A stretch of DNA of 41,141 bases from assembly GCA_027492275.1 (NCBI GenBank), contig JAPUFC010000081.1:1-41141 (forward strand). The letters are read 5' to 3'. The notes under the pieces are model-generated. The model did not search any database. It saw nothing but the letters and a program-made list of their open reading frames with translations, and was not told the DNA's origin. The DNA is from Mesorhizobium sp. (GTDB lineage Bacteria > Pseudomonadota > Alphaproteobacteria > Rhizobiales > Rhizobiaceae). Both the position numbers and the translations under genes were made by a program. Positions 1 to 9,528 of this stretch are shown here, one piece after another (the stretch's first letter is position 1; each line of letters starts with the position of its first letter).

Positions 1-2
1 GC

Positions 3-1145
3 GCGAAGGCCGATCTCCCGCATTAGGCCCGGCTGTTGCTGGCGCTGGATGGCCGGGGCCTGCTCGACCGGGCGGTCGAGGCGCTGCCGACGCCGGTGCA
101 GCTTGCCGAGCGCGAGGCGCGCGGCGAGACGCTGACGCGCGCCGAGCTCGGCGTTCTGCTGGCCTACGCCAAGAACGTGCTGTTCGCCGACATGGTGGCC
201 GGCGACGCGCCGGACGATCCGCATTTCGAGGCCGATCTCGTCGGCTATTTCCCCGACAGGATGCGGAAGAAATATGCCGCCGAGATATCCGGCCACCGGC
301 TGCGGCGCGAGATCATCGCCACCGTCGTCGCCAGCGATCTCATCAATCGCGGCGGTCCGGCCTTCGTCAGCCGGCTGCACGAGGCCACCGGCTGCGGCGT
401 GGCCGATATCGTCCGCGCCTACACCGTGGTCAGCGAGGGCTACGGCCTGCCGGCGCTGTTCGCGGAGATCGACGCGCTGGACAACCGCATCGACGGGCAG
501 GCGCAGCTCGGCCTCTACGCGTCGGTCAACCGGCTGATCCTGTCGGCGACCGGCTGGCTGCTCAAGAACGACAACCGCGCAGGCCCGCTCGGCGAACGCA
601 TCGCGGCGTTGCGCGAGGCCCGCAGGGCGGTCGAACCGAAACTCCTGCCGCTGGTCTCGCCTTTCGCCCGCGATCTGATCGAGGGCTACCGGGTCGGGCT
701 CGTCGGCCAGGGCGTTCCGGACGCTCTCGCCGCCCGCCTGTCGGCGATCGAGCTGTCCGGCGTGGTTCCCGACATCGCCCGCATCGGCGAGGCGGCGGGC
801 GTGACGCTCGATGCGGCGGCGAAGGCCTTCTTCGGCGTCAGCGAGGCGTTCCGCATCGGCCGCATCGAGGCGGCGATGCGCGGCATCCCCGTCACCGACT
901 ATTATGACGGACTGGCACTGGCGCGCGCCGCCGAGACCATCGGCGCGGCGCGGCGCGGCATCGCCGTGCAGGCACTGGCGGCGGACGGCGATGCCGCCGA
1001 TCCGGTGGCGGCCTGGCTGGCGCAGGCCGGCGAGCGCACGGCGCGCGTGCGCGAAAGGCTGCAGGCGCTGACCGAAGGCGGCGACCTGTCCGTCGCCAAG
1101 CTGTCGGTCGCCGCCGGACTGATGAGCGACCTGACGGCCGGCTGA
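3..1145 (+). CDS. NAD-specific glutamate dehydrogenase, C-terminal part (5' end outside window; in-frame TAG)
   Basis: This is the C-terminal ~380 residues of the large (about 1,600-residue) NAD-dependent glutamate dehydrogenase, which deaminates glutamate to 2-oxoglutarate and ammonium in the cytoplasm. Family landmarks are the stretches LTRAELGVLLAYAKNVLF, YFPDRMRKKYAAEISGHRL and RREIIATVVASDLINRGG. The catalytic dehydrogenase domain lies upstream of the window. Reading frame 3 gives AKADLPH, then TAG at 24-26, then ARLLLALDGRGLLDRAVEALP. Both sides fit the family, so the stop interrupts a real coding frame, probably where a CAG Gln codon once stood. A TTG at 36 is the first start-like codon after the stop but has no ribosome-binding site. 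The gene is either broken by a nonsense mutation or carries a sequencing error. The identity of the protein is secure; its intactness is not. Confidence 0.85.
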
Positions 1146-1219
1146 GTGCGCTTGCGCCCGGCCGCCGCAGCGTGGCTTAGTGCCGGCAACCGGCGATTCG
1201 CCGCCGCATGGGGACCAGA

Positions 1220-2611
1220 ATGCCGGAACCGACGGCCACGCCGCACGCCGCAACGCCGCCCGCGAACCGGCGCGGCATCTGGGGCTGGATGCTGTTCGAC
1301 TGGGCGGCGCAGCCCTTCTTCACGGTCGTCACCACGTTCATCTTCGGCCCCTATGTCGTGTCGCGCATGGCGTCCGACCCGGCGCAGGGCCAGGCGGCCT
1401 GGGGCTACGGCATCGCGGCGGCGGGCTTCGCCATCGCCATCCTGTCGCCGGTGCTGGGTTCCGTCGCCGACCAGACCGGTCCCAGGAAGCCGTGGATCGC
1501 CAGCTTCGCCGCCGTCAAGATCGCCTGCCTCATGGTGCTGTGGTGGGCGGCGCCCGGCTCGGCCCTGTTCTGGGTCGTCGCGGTCTATTCGCTGGCGTCG
1601 GTGGCGGCGGAGTTCTCCACCGTCTTCAACGATTCCATGATGACGCGGCTGGTGGCGAAGGACGAGACGGGCCGCGTCTCCAACGTCGCCTGGGGCCTCG
1701 GCTATCTCGGCGGCATGATCATGCTGATCGTGGTGGTGCTGTTCATCGCGGGCTCGCCGGACACGGGCCGGACGATCATCGGCACGGAGCCGCTGTTCGG
1801 GCTCGATCCGGGCCGGGGCGAGGATGCGCGCGTCACCGCGCCGATGGCGGCGCTGTGGTATCTCGTCTTCATCCTGCCGATGTTTTTTTTCACCCCGGAC
1901 GCGAAGCGCGGCATGCCAATAGGGCCGGCGGTCAGCGCCGGGCTCTCGGAGCTCAGGTCGACGCTGGCCGAGGTGCGGCGGCGCACCGGCATCCTACGCT
2001 TCCTGGTGGCGCGCATGATCTATCAGGACGGCGTCACCGCGCTGGTGGCGCTCGGCGGCACCTTCGCGGCGCTGATGTTCTCCTGGTCGATCACCGAGAT
2101 CGGCATCTTCGGCATCATCCTCAACATCGTCGCCGTGCCGGGCTGCCTGGTCGCCGGCCGCATCGACACCGCGCTCGGCTCCAAGGCCGTGGTGATGATG
2201 TCGCTGGTGATCCTGATGGTCGCAACTATCGGGCTGATCTCCACCGGACCCGCCTACACGCTGTTCGGCCTGCTGCCGCTGACGACGGCTGATTCCGGCG
2301 GGCTGTTCGGCACGGCGGCGGAAAAGGCCTACATCGTCTTCGGCCTGCTGATCGGGCTGGCCTTCGGGCCGGTGCAGGCCTCGTCGCGCTCCTACATGGC
2401 GCGCAGCGTTTCGGCGGAGGAGTCCGGGCGCTATTTCGGCATCTACGCGCTGTCCGGCCGCGCCACCAGCTTCCTGGCGCCGTTCACGGTGGCGACGGTG
2501 ACGGCGGTGAGCGGCTCGCCGCGCCTCGGCATGGCGACCATCATCCTGTTCCTCGGCGTCGGGCTGGCCTTGCTGCTGAGGACGCCCTATCCGGCCGACA
2601 GGGCGGGCTGA
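1220..2611 (+). CDS. UMF1-family MFS transporter (Atg22-like)
   Basis: This is a 463-residue polytopic inner-membrane protein of the UMF1/Atg22-like branch of the major facilitator superfamily. The opening GWMLFDWAAQPFFTVVTTFI, followed by a GPYVVSRMASDP region and the loop DQTGPRKPW, is characteristic. About twelve hydrophobic segments follow, with a longer hydrophilic loop around residues 185-225. The substrate is not known; bacterial members are often guessed to be sugar or amino-acid exporters. ATG 1220 is preferred because GGGGA lies five bases upstream. The ATG at 1208 is in frame and would add four residues, but has no ribosome-binding site. The gene follows the dehydrogenase by 74 bases and converges on usg. 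Confidence 0.8.
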   Translation: MPEPTATPHAATPPANRRGIWGWMLFDWAAQPFFTVVTTFIFGPYVVSRMASDPAQGQAAWGYGIAAAGFAIAILSPVLGSVADQTGPRKPWIASFAAVKIACLMVLWWAAPGSALFWVVAVYSLASVAAEFSTVFNDSMMTRLVAKDETGRVSNVAWGLGYLGGMIMLIVVVLFIAGSPDTGRTIIGTEPLFGLDPGRGEDARVTAPMAALWYLVFILPMFFFTPDAKRGMPIGPAVSAGLSELRSTLAEVRRRTGILRFLVARMIYQDGVTALVALGGTFAALMFSWSITEIGIFGIILNIVAVPGCLVAGRIDTALGSKAVVMMSLVILMVATIGLISTGPAYTLFGLLPLTTADSGGLFGTAAEKAYIVFGLLIGLAFGPVQASSRSYMARSVSAEESGRYFGIYALSGRATSFLAPFTVATVTAVSGSPRLGMATIILFLGVGLALLLRTPYPADRAG

Positions 2612-2623
2612 GAGCGCGCTCTC
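2610..2623. repeat. 14-bp perfect palindrome between convergent stop codons
   Basis: The palindrome GAGAGCGCGCTCTC overlaps the TGA of the transporter gene and abuts the stop codon of usg. It could act as a small two-way transcription end, but there is no T-tract on either strand, so I do not call it a terminator. Confidence 0.4.
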
Positions 2624-2894
2624 AATGCACCAGAAGCTCCCCGTCGACGCGGCGCCATTCGTTGGCGGCGATCAGCCGGCGATGCGTGTAGATCACCGAA
2701 TGCAGCGGACCCTCGATCTTCTCCCGCCAGAAATCGATGAATTCCAGCAGGACGGGAAATTTTGGAGCGAGGTCGTATTCCTGCCAGACATAGGTCTGCA
2801 GGACATGCGGATGGTCGGGCAGGCGATACAGGATCTGGGCGGTGGTCAGGCCGTAGCCGTCGAGAAGACGCCGCAGTTCGGAATGGTCCTTCAT
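2622..2894 (-). CDS. usg: Usg family protein
   Basis: This small soluble protein of 90 residues matches the alphaproteobacterial Usg family, named from a Caulobacter gene next to the tryptophan genes. The diagnostic core is YGLTTAQILYRLPDHPHVLQ, then TYVWQEYDLAPKFPVLLEF and a C-terminal EGPLHSVIYTHRRLIAANEW region. No biochemical function is established. ATG 2894 is chosen because the family begins a few residues before the LLDGYGLTTA motif and because GGGGA lies six bases upstream. The longer frame upstream of this point does not resemble the family. The gene is divergent from acsA. Its leader contains a palindrome of a Shine-Dalgarno sequence and its complement (2905-2921). Confidence 0.85.
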   Translation of the reverse strand: MKDHSELRRLLDGYGLTTAQILYRLPDHPHVLQTYVWQEYDLAPKFPVLLEFIDFWREKIEGPLHSVIYTHRRLIAANEWRRVDGELLVH

Positions 2895-2904
2895 GCTTAT
2901 CCCC

Positions 2905-2921
2905 GGAGGTGAATCACCTCC
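2905..2921 (-). promoter_or_regulatory. Palindrome pairing GGAGGTGA with TCACCTCC in the usg leader
   Basis: On the minus strand the leader of usg reads GGAGGTGA-T-TCACCTCC ten bases before the ATG. The arms are a perfect 8-bp inverted repeat with a single central base. One arm is a full Shine-Dalgarno sequence and the other its complement. It could be a protein operator, or part of an RNA structure that competes for the ribosome. The one-base centre makes a simple hairpin sterically poor, so a dimeric-protein operator is as likely. Confidence 0.35.
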
Positions 2922-3008
2922 TCCCAACGGAAATGATGCGGCCAAGTTGCCGCTCCGTCCATCGAAATTTTTCGGCGATGATCGCAATAATTCCGTGAAA
3001 ACAATATG

Positions 3009-3037
3009 TTGGCAGCGTTTTCGGCCGAGTGCTAGCA
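3009..3037 (+). promoter_or_regulatory. Putative acsA promoter
   Basis: TTGGCA (3009-3014), then 17 bases, then CTAGCA (3032-3037) resembles an alphaproteobacterial housekeeping sigma promoter. It lies in the 280-base gap between usg and acsA and would give a leader of about 130 bases. The -10 match is only fair. Confidence 0.4.
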
Positions 3038-3174
3038 GTCGCGGCGGCCGCATACTGAACCTTCGTCTTATCTCGCCGAAGGTCTGATGTTGCCGGGGCC
3101 GGTGAATTGATAGTAATCCCGTCGAGTGCGTCCGGCCGTTCCGCATGGCGGCCGGCTAGTCCTGGGAGGGGAAC

Positions 3175-5127
<1,953 letters not shown>

Positions 5128-5141
5128 AGCCTTGCTCTTTC

Positions 5142-5177
5142 GTCATTCCGGTGCCGCGAAGCGGAACCCGGAATGAC
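5142..5177. repeat. REP-like palindromic element after acsA
   Basis: Ten-base perfect arms GTCATTCCGG (5142-5151) and CCGGAATGAC (5168-5177) enclose a smaller hairpin CCGC-GAA-GCGG. Elements of this form are scattered through Rhizobiales genomes. As RNA it could help end or protect the acsA message, although no T-tract follows. Confidence 0.6.
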
Positions 5178-5256
5178 GGCGCGGTAGCGGCTTGCAATCC
5201 GCTCGCGCCGACCCCACTATCAATGCGTGTTCAACGAACTGAGAGGAGGTGATCCG

Positions 5257-5325
5257 ATGTCGAGTGGTTTCGGTTTCCGTTTCGTGGTCTCGGCGGATCG
5301 CCCTTTCGGGAAGCAGCCTTCCTGA
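5257..5325 (+). CDS. Candidate 22-residue mini-ORF with a perfect Shine-Dalgarno sequence
   Basis: I do not recognise this peptide, which reads MSSGFGFRFVVSADRPFGKQ followed by PS. The ATG at 5257 is preceded by AGGAGGTGATCC (5244-5255), a 12-base complement of the 3' end of 16S rRNA, at ideal spacing of seven bases from the GGAGG core. Such complete complementarity is very rare by chance. The ORF ends 13 bases before a long GC-rich stem-loop (5338-5387) and a terminator-like hairpin (5405-5430). It lies in the 326-base gap between acsA and the tadG-like gene. It may be a small translated RNA, a leader peptide without a following gene, or a dual-function sRNA. Confidence 0.45.
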   Translation: MSSGFGFRFVVSADRPFGKQPS

Positions 5326-5337
5326 TGCGGGCCTGAC

Positions 5338-5387
5338 GCGCGGCGGGCGGCCGGTCACGATGACCGGGCCACCGCCACGAGCCGCGC
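5338..5387 (+). ncRNA. Long stem-loop of a putative small structured transcript
   Basis: Nested arms are GCGCGGC (5338-5344) with GCCGCGC (5381-5387), GGCGG (5346-5350) with CCGCC (5372-5376), and CCGGTCA (5351-5357) with TGACCGG (5361-5367) around a CGA loop. Together with the mini-ORF upstream and the hairpin at 5405-5430 this suggests a compact transcript of roughly 200 bases. A weak promoter candidate, TTGCAA-N17-CACTAT, lies at 5192-5220. I cannot assign it to a named RNA family. Confidence 0.4.
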
Positions 5388-5404
5388 CGCGGACGAAAGC
5401 ACGA

Positions 5405-5436
5405 GGGCCGTCCTTCTGGACGGCCCCTTTGCTTTG
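5405..5436 (+). terminator. Rho-independent-type terminator (rightward)
   Basis: A perfect 9-bp stem, GGGCCGTCC (5405-5413) with GGACGGCCC (5418-5426) and loop TTCT, is followed by CTTTGCTTTG. It would end the mini-ORF transcript, or acsA read-through, just before the end of the leftward tadG-like gene. Confidence 0.65.
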
Positions 5437-5453
5437 GGCGGACGTGCAACTCG

Positions 5454-6902
5454 CTACTGGGTCAAAGCCAGCTTTTCGGTGTTGGAGATGATCTCCTGGA
5501 AGGCGGCGTCGAGCTCGGCGCCGGTGGAGACCTCGAAATAGTGCTTTATGGCGGAGGCGTCGGCAGAGGCGCAGTTTTTCAGGACGCCTTTCGCCTGGTC
5601 GCGCTCGCTCTGGCTCATGCTCTTGTTGTTCAGGTCGAAGCCGATGGTGAAGATCTCGATGCCCGCGGCCTTCATGTTGGTGCACAGGCTTTCGGCGTTG
5701 CCGCGCGAGGTCGAGCCCTGGCTGTTGAAGTTGCCGGTCACGCCCGCATAGGCGGTGTTGAACTGCCCGTCGGTCATCAGGATCGCGACCTTGTGGATTT
5801 TCTTGTCGTCGCGGTCGGCCGGCCCGTCGCCCAGCCCCGCGCCCTTGACGACGCCGCGCCAGCTCGCCGACAGCATGTAGTAGGTCCACTGGATGGCGAT
5901 GGCGCCGGCCGTGTAGCCGTTGGCCTTGAAGTCGTCGATCGAATCGAGCAGCGCCTTGGAATCGGCCGTCAGCGGGATGACCTTGGCGTCCGGGCACTTG
6001 TTCATGCCGGAGCCGGTGAGGTTGTCGTCGCGGTTGACCAGCGCATAGTATTTCTTGCCGTTCTTGTCGGTTCGAACCGTGTCGGGTCCGTCGGCGCTCA
6101 TGTCCGGCTTGCCGTTGGCGGTCTTGCGCTCGGTGGCGCAGGCGTCGCCGCGCGGGAACTCCTTGGCGACCACCGTGAGGTAGTCGGCATAGGAGGGCAG
6201 GGTCTTGCCCACGATCGCCGTGCCGGTTACGGGCGGAAGGTCCGACGCCGACGCTTTCTCCGCATAGAGGTTGGCGGCCAGCCCGCCGACATTGACGCCG
6301 GAGGCGTAGGGCACCAGCGCGACGCGCACGCGCGGGTTCTTGGCGTCCTGGTTCTTCAGCACCGTCTTGACGGCGTTGCTGGCCGCCGTCTTCAGGTCGC
6401 CGATCTTGTCGACCTTGCCGCTCTTGGCCATCGAGCCGGTGACGTCGAGCATCATGGCGATCTCGACCCGCTTGTCGGAATAGATCGCCGCCGAGGTGGC
6501 GCGCACGCGCGGATGGTTTGTGGTGAAGAGCGGGAAGAAGACGGTGGTGTCGACATAGGCCGTGGCCTGCACGGTCTTCTTCGCCTGGTCGACGACGATG
6601 TTCTCCAGCACCAGACGGTCGTCGGAGGTGAACTCCGGGTCGCCGTTGGCGGTGAGGAAGCGCTCGATCCAGTCGCGCGCGTCGGCGGGCTTGATGATGC
6701 CGGTGGTGAGGTCGCGCGCCGTCGACGTCACCGCGGCGTCCAGCGCCTGCCCCAGCCCGCTGCGGATGTTGTAGACCTGCGCCGTGTTGACTCCGAAGCC
6801 GACTACGATGGCCAGCATCGAGGCCGTCGCCGCCGTCAGGATCGCGAAGTTTCCCCGGCTGTCTGTCGAGAAACTGCCCGCAAGTCGGATGATGTGCCGC
6901 AT
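5454..6902 (-). CDS. TadE/TadG-like pilus-assembly protein with von Willebrand factor A domain
   Basis: This 482-residue protein has the TadE/TadG layout. A short cytoplasmic N-terminus with the RGNFAILTA motif leads into one hydrophobic anchor (about residues 20-42). A periplasmic VWA domain follows. Its metal site begins LDVTGSM (Asp153, Thr155, Ser157) and a second motif is LMTDGQF. Such proteins work with Flp/Tad pili or act as surface adhesion and sensing proteins. No other tad gene is in the window, so it is an orphan copy. ATG 6902 is chosen for the AGGAGA seven bases upstream and because it places the membrane anchor correctly; a longer frame to 6959 lacks both. Two CtrA-like half-site pairs lie upstream. 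Confidence 0.8.
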   Translation of the reverse strand: MRHIIRLAGSFSTDSRGNFAILTAATASMLAIVVGFGVNTAQVYNIRSGLGQALDAAVTSTARDLTTGIIKPADARDWIERFLTANGDPEFTSDDRLVLENIVVDQAKKTVQATAYVDTTVFFPLFTTNHPRVRATSAAIYSDKRVEIAMMLDVTGSMAKSGKVDKIGDLKTAASNAVKTVLKNQDAKNPRVRVALVPYASGVNVGGLAANLYAEKASASDLPPVTGTAIVGKTLPSYADYLTVVAKEFPRGDACATERKTANGKPDMSADGPDTVRTDKNGKKYYALVNRDDNLTGSGMNKCPDAKVIPLTADSKALLDSIDDFKANGYTAGAIAIQWTYYMLSASWRGVVKGAGLGDGPADRDDKKIHKVAILMTDGQFNTAYAGVTGNFNSQGSTSRGNAESLCTNMKAAGIEIFTIGFDLNNKSMSQSERDQAKGVLKNCASADASAIKHYFEVSTGAELDAAFQEIISNTEKLALTQ

Positions 6903-7028
6903 CGCTGGTCTCCTGTGGCCGCTGCCCATGCGGTTGCAGGATTCCGGCCATGGAGGCACGGTCCGGGAGTCGGGACGATGCCGGCCCGCTAAGCTATTGA
7001 TTTCACGGCCGTCGGGACGAGACTATGG

Positions 7029-7099
7029 TTAAGACTCGGTAAATCGGCGGGATTTCGGCTGGCGGAGAGGGGAATTCGTTAAGGTTAAGGCGCACGTAA
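7029..7099. promoter_or_regulatory. Two near-consensus CtrA-type sites upstream of the tadG-like gene
   Basis: TTAA-N7-TAAA (7029-7043) and TTAA-N7-GTAA (7085-7099) each match seven of eight bases of the CtrA pattern TTAA-N7-TTAA, and a further TTAA lies at 7079-7082. They are 127-197 bases upstream of the start at 6902 in an otherwise GC-rich 273-base gap. CtrA is known to control pilus genes in Caulobacter. Binding here is inference. Confidence 0.35.
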
Positions 7100-7175
7100 C
7101 GGACACGTCGCCGGGGCCTGCATCGAAATGGCACAGGAACTCTGTGCCATCGTAAAGCATCCGGGAACCTTCGGA

Positions 7176-8045
7176 TCAGGCGATGAGGTGGACGCCGGCG
7201 GTGCGGTCGACGCCGTGATAGGGCGGCGTCGCGGGGTGGCTTTCCTGCTCGTAGGTCCACACCTTGAAGGTGGTGAGCTGGTGCGGGCCGAAGCTGTGCA
7301 GCAGCGGCACGTCGGTGGCGTCGCGGCCGCGCGCGATCACGATGCGGCCGATGCGCCGCTTGTTGTGACGCGCGTCGAAGGCGTACCATTTGCCGTCGAG
7401 GAACACCTCGAACCAGGCGGAGAAATCCATCGGCGCGGGATCCTGCGGAACGCCGATGTCGCCGAGATAGCCGTTCACGTAACGCGCCGGGATGTTCATG
7501 CAGCGGCACAGCGCGATGGAAAGATGCGCGAAATCGCGGCAGACGCCGACGCGCTCCTCGTGCGCCTGGGCGGCGGTGCGGGTTGAGCGCGCATAGCCGT
7601 AGCCGAAGGACAGGCGCTGGTGCACGTAGTCGACGATCGCCTGCACCTTGGCCCAGCCGGACGGCAGATGCCCGAAGAGGTTCCAGGCGAGCGAGCCGAG
7701 ATGGTCGGTCTCGCAGTAGCGGCTGCCGAGCAGGTAGCAGAGCGTGTCGGCGGGAAGCTGGTCGACGGGGGTTTCGCGCGCGAGCATGTTCACCTCGTCA
7801 TGCTCGCCGCTGTCCTCGACGACGGCGTCGTAGAGGATGCGGAACGTGCCGGCAGGCGCCATGAAGCGCCGGCACGCATTGCCGAACATGTCGGTGTAGA
7901 CCGTGCTGTGAACGGCGGGCGAGGTCAGCACGCGCGTCTGGCGCTGGATCGTGCCCTGCCGGTCGGGATGGATTTCGAGGAGGGAGATCAGGGGGGTGGG
8001 CTGCGGACATTCGATTGCTATTTCGTAGCCGAGCCGGATGAGCAT
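7176..8045 (-). CDS. Transglutaminase-like domain protein
   Basis: This 289-residue protein has the bacterial transglutaminase-like arrangement: an N-terminal beta domain (about 1-95, rich in the QRQTRVLTSPAVHSTVYTD type of strand) and a papain-like core. Cys169 is in GVCRDFAHL, and the third triad residue is Asp224 in WYAFDARHN. The position where active members have His reads MDFSAWFEVF, so Ser209 stands in for it. This variant (Ala or Ser) is common in one subgroup, as far as I recall, and raises doubt about protease-type activity. Substrate and role are unknown. There is no signal peptide. ATG 8045 has GAGGTG six bases upstream. Confidence 0.8.
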   Translation of the reverse strand: MLIRLGYEIAIECPQPTPLISLLEIHPDRQGTIQRQTRVLTSPAVHSTVYTDMFGNACRRFMAPAGTFRILYDAVVEDSGEHDEVNMLARETPVDQLPADTLCYLLGSRYCETDHLGSLAWNLFGHLPSGWAKVQAIVDYVHQRLSFGYGYARSTRTAAQAHEERVGVCRDFAHLSIALCRCMNIPARYVNGYLGDIGVPQDPAPMDFSAWFEVFLDGKWYAFDARHNKRRIGRIVIARGRDATDVPLLHSFGPHQLTTFKVWTYEQESHPATPPYHGVDRTAGVHLIA

Positions 8046-8166
8046 CGCCGCACCTCGAGATCAAGACGTTTTGCAGGAGATTTTCGGCAGAACGCCCGTC
8101 CGCGACGATGGTTCCCCGCGGCAACGACGATTCTCGGCGCGGCGGCGGCTCCGTCGCGGGCGGCGA

Positions 8167-8391
8167 TCAGAAATCGCTGGCGATGCCCTTGATCTCCCAG
8201 TCGCCATAGCGGGCGGGCTCCAGCCCGCCACGCCCGCCGAGTTCCCGGGGCCGCCCGGCCTCCGCCTGGCTGTAGGCCTCGCGCCGCCGAGCGGCCTCCT
8301 CCAGCGCCCGCCGGGCGGCCGGCGACAAGGGCCGCCCTTCCACCGGAACCTGCCTGAACACGGGGTCTGCCGGTGTCTCTTCCTCGCTCAT
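8167..8391 (-). CDS. DUF1674 protein, SDHAF4-like succinate dehydrogenase assembly factor
   Basis: This 74-residue protein ends with the family signature GGRGGLEPARYGDWEIKGIA followed by SDF, which defines DUF1674 and its mitochondrial counterpart SDHAF4. SDHAF4 binds flavinated succinate dehydrogenase subunit A and promotes its assembly. The N-terminal half is charged, Ala/Arg-rich and probably disordered, as usual. It is divergent from htpX, 111 bases away, an arrangement seen in many Rhizobiales. The bacterial function is inferred from the eukaryotic homologue. Confidence 0.88.
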   Translation of the reverse strand: MSEEETPADPVFRQVPVEGRPLSPAARRALEEAARRREAYSQAEAGRPRELGGRGGLEPARYGDWEIKGIASDF

Positions 8392-8502
8392 CCGTCCGAT
8401 CTCCGCCTGTCCGGCCCGTTATTGAATCGCCGATCGCGACTTCCCATCATATAATCTGACCCATGCCGGATGCGAGCCCGCCCGGCAACCGAGGAGAACC
8501 GG

Positions 8503-9528
8503 ATGAACGTTATTCGCACCGCCATGCTGCTGGCCTTCATGACGGCGCTTTTCATGGGTGTCGGATACCTGATCGGCGGCAGCGGCGGCATGATGATCGC
8601 CTTCCTGATCGCCGCCGGCATGAATTTCTTCTCCTACTGGAACGCCGACAAGATGGTGCTGCGCATGAACCGCGCCGTCGAGGTCGACGAGCGCAGCGCG
8701 CCCGAATATTACGGCATCGTGCGCGACCTCGCCGCGCGCGCCAACCTGCCGATGCCGAAAGTCTACCTGATCGATCAGGAGCAGCCGAACGCCTTCGCCA
8801 CCGGCCGCAATCCGCAGAACGCTGCGGTGGCGGCGACCACGGGCCTGCTGCAGCGCCTCAGCTACGAGGAGGTCGCCGGCGTGATGGCGCATGAGCTGGC
8901 GCATGTGCAGAACCGCGACACGCTCACCATGACGATCACGGCGACGCTGGCCGGCGCCATCTCCATGCTCGGCAATTTCGCCTTCTTCTTCGGCGGCAAC
9001 CGCGACAGCAACAACAACCCGCTCGGCGGCATCGGCGTGCTGGTGGCGATGATCGTGGCGCCGCTGGCCGCGATGATCGTGCAGATGGCGATCAGCCGCA
9101 CCCGCGAATATTCGGCCGACCGGCGCGGCGCGGAAATCTGCGGCCATCCGCTGTGGCTGGCCTCGGCGCTCGGCAAGATCGCCCGCGCCGCCGGCCGCAT
9201 CCACAATGACGACGCCGAGCGCAACCCGGCCACCGCGCATATGTTCATCATCAACCCGCTGTCGGGCGAGCGCATGGACAATCTGTTCTCGACGCATCCG
9301 AACACGGAGAACCGCATCGCCGCCCTGCAGGCGATGGCCGCCGAGTTCGACCGCGTTGTCGTGACGCCCACCAGTCCTTCCGCTCCGTCCGCGCCGCGCC
9401 CGCCCGCGCCGGAAACCTCCGGGCCGTGGGGCGGCGCGCCGAAGGCCGAAGCGCCGCCGCCGCAGGAGCGGAAGCCCAATCCATGGGGGCGCAACCCGAC
9501 AGGACCGAAGAAGGGCAGCCGCTGGTGA
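8503..9528 (+). CDS. htpX: Membrane zinc metalloprotease HtpX
   Basis: This 341-residue M48-family inner-membrane protease takes part in quality control of membrane proteins. Two hydrophobic segments (about 5-25 and 28-47) precede the catalytic HELAH motif at 130-134. A second pair of membrane segments spans about 140-195, and the third zinc ligand region is [11 protein letters not shown]. The C-terminus has a Pro/Ala-rich tail of about 45 residues beyond the E. coli-type length, typical of alphaproteobacterial copies. ATG 8503 has GAGGAG six bases upstream; an in-frame ATG at 8470 has none. The rsmB start overlaps its stop codon, which implies translational coupling. Confidence 0.95.
   Translation: MNVIRTAMLLAFMTALFMGVGYLIGGSGGMMIAFLIAAGMNFFSYWNADKMVLRMNRAVEVDERSAPEYYGIVRDLAARANLPMPKVYLIDQEQPNAFATGRNPQNAAVAATTGLLQRLSYEEVAGVMAHELAHVQNRDTLTMTITATLAGAISMLGNFAFFFGGNRDSNNNPLGGIGVLVAMIVAPLAAMIVQMAISRTREYSADRRGAEICGHPLWLASALGKIARAAGRIHNDDAERNPATAHMFIINPLSGERMDNLFSTHPNTENRIAALQAMAAEFDRVVVTPTSPSAPSAPRPPAPETSGPWGGAPKAEAPPPQERKPNPWGRNPTGPKKGSRW

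Noticed and set aside
36-1145. A complete 369-residue protein starting at TTG 36
   Set aside because: The sequence is the C-terminal part of a much larger dehydrogenase, there is no ribosome-binding site, and homology continues upstream of the TAG.
5244-5255. Minus strand reads as the 3' end of 16S rRNA (anti-Shine-Dalgarno)
   Set aside because: Only the 12 bases match; the flanks do not continue as rRNA. It is better explained as a ribosome-binding site on the plus strand.
7136-7161. Further EcfG-type promoter near the tadG-like gene
   Set aside because: GGAAC is present on the plus strand, but no CGTT or GGTT follows at 16-17 bases and no rightward gene is present.
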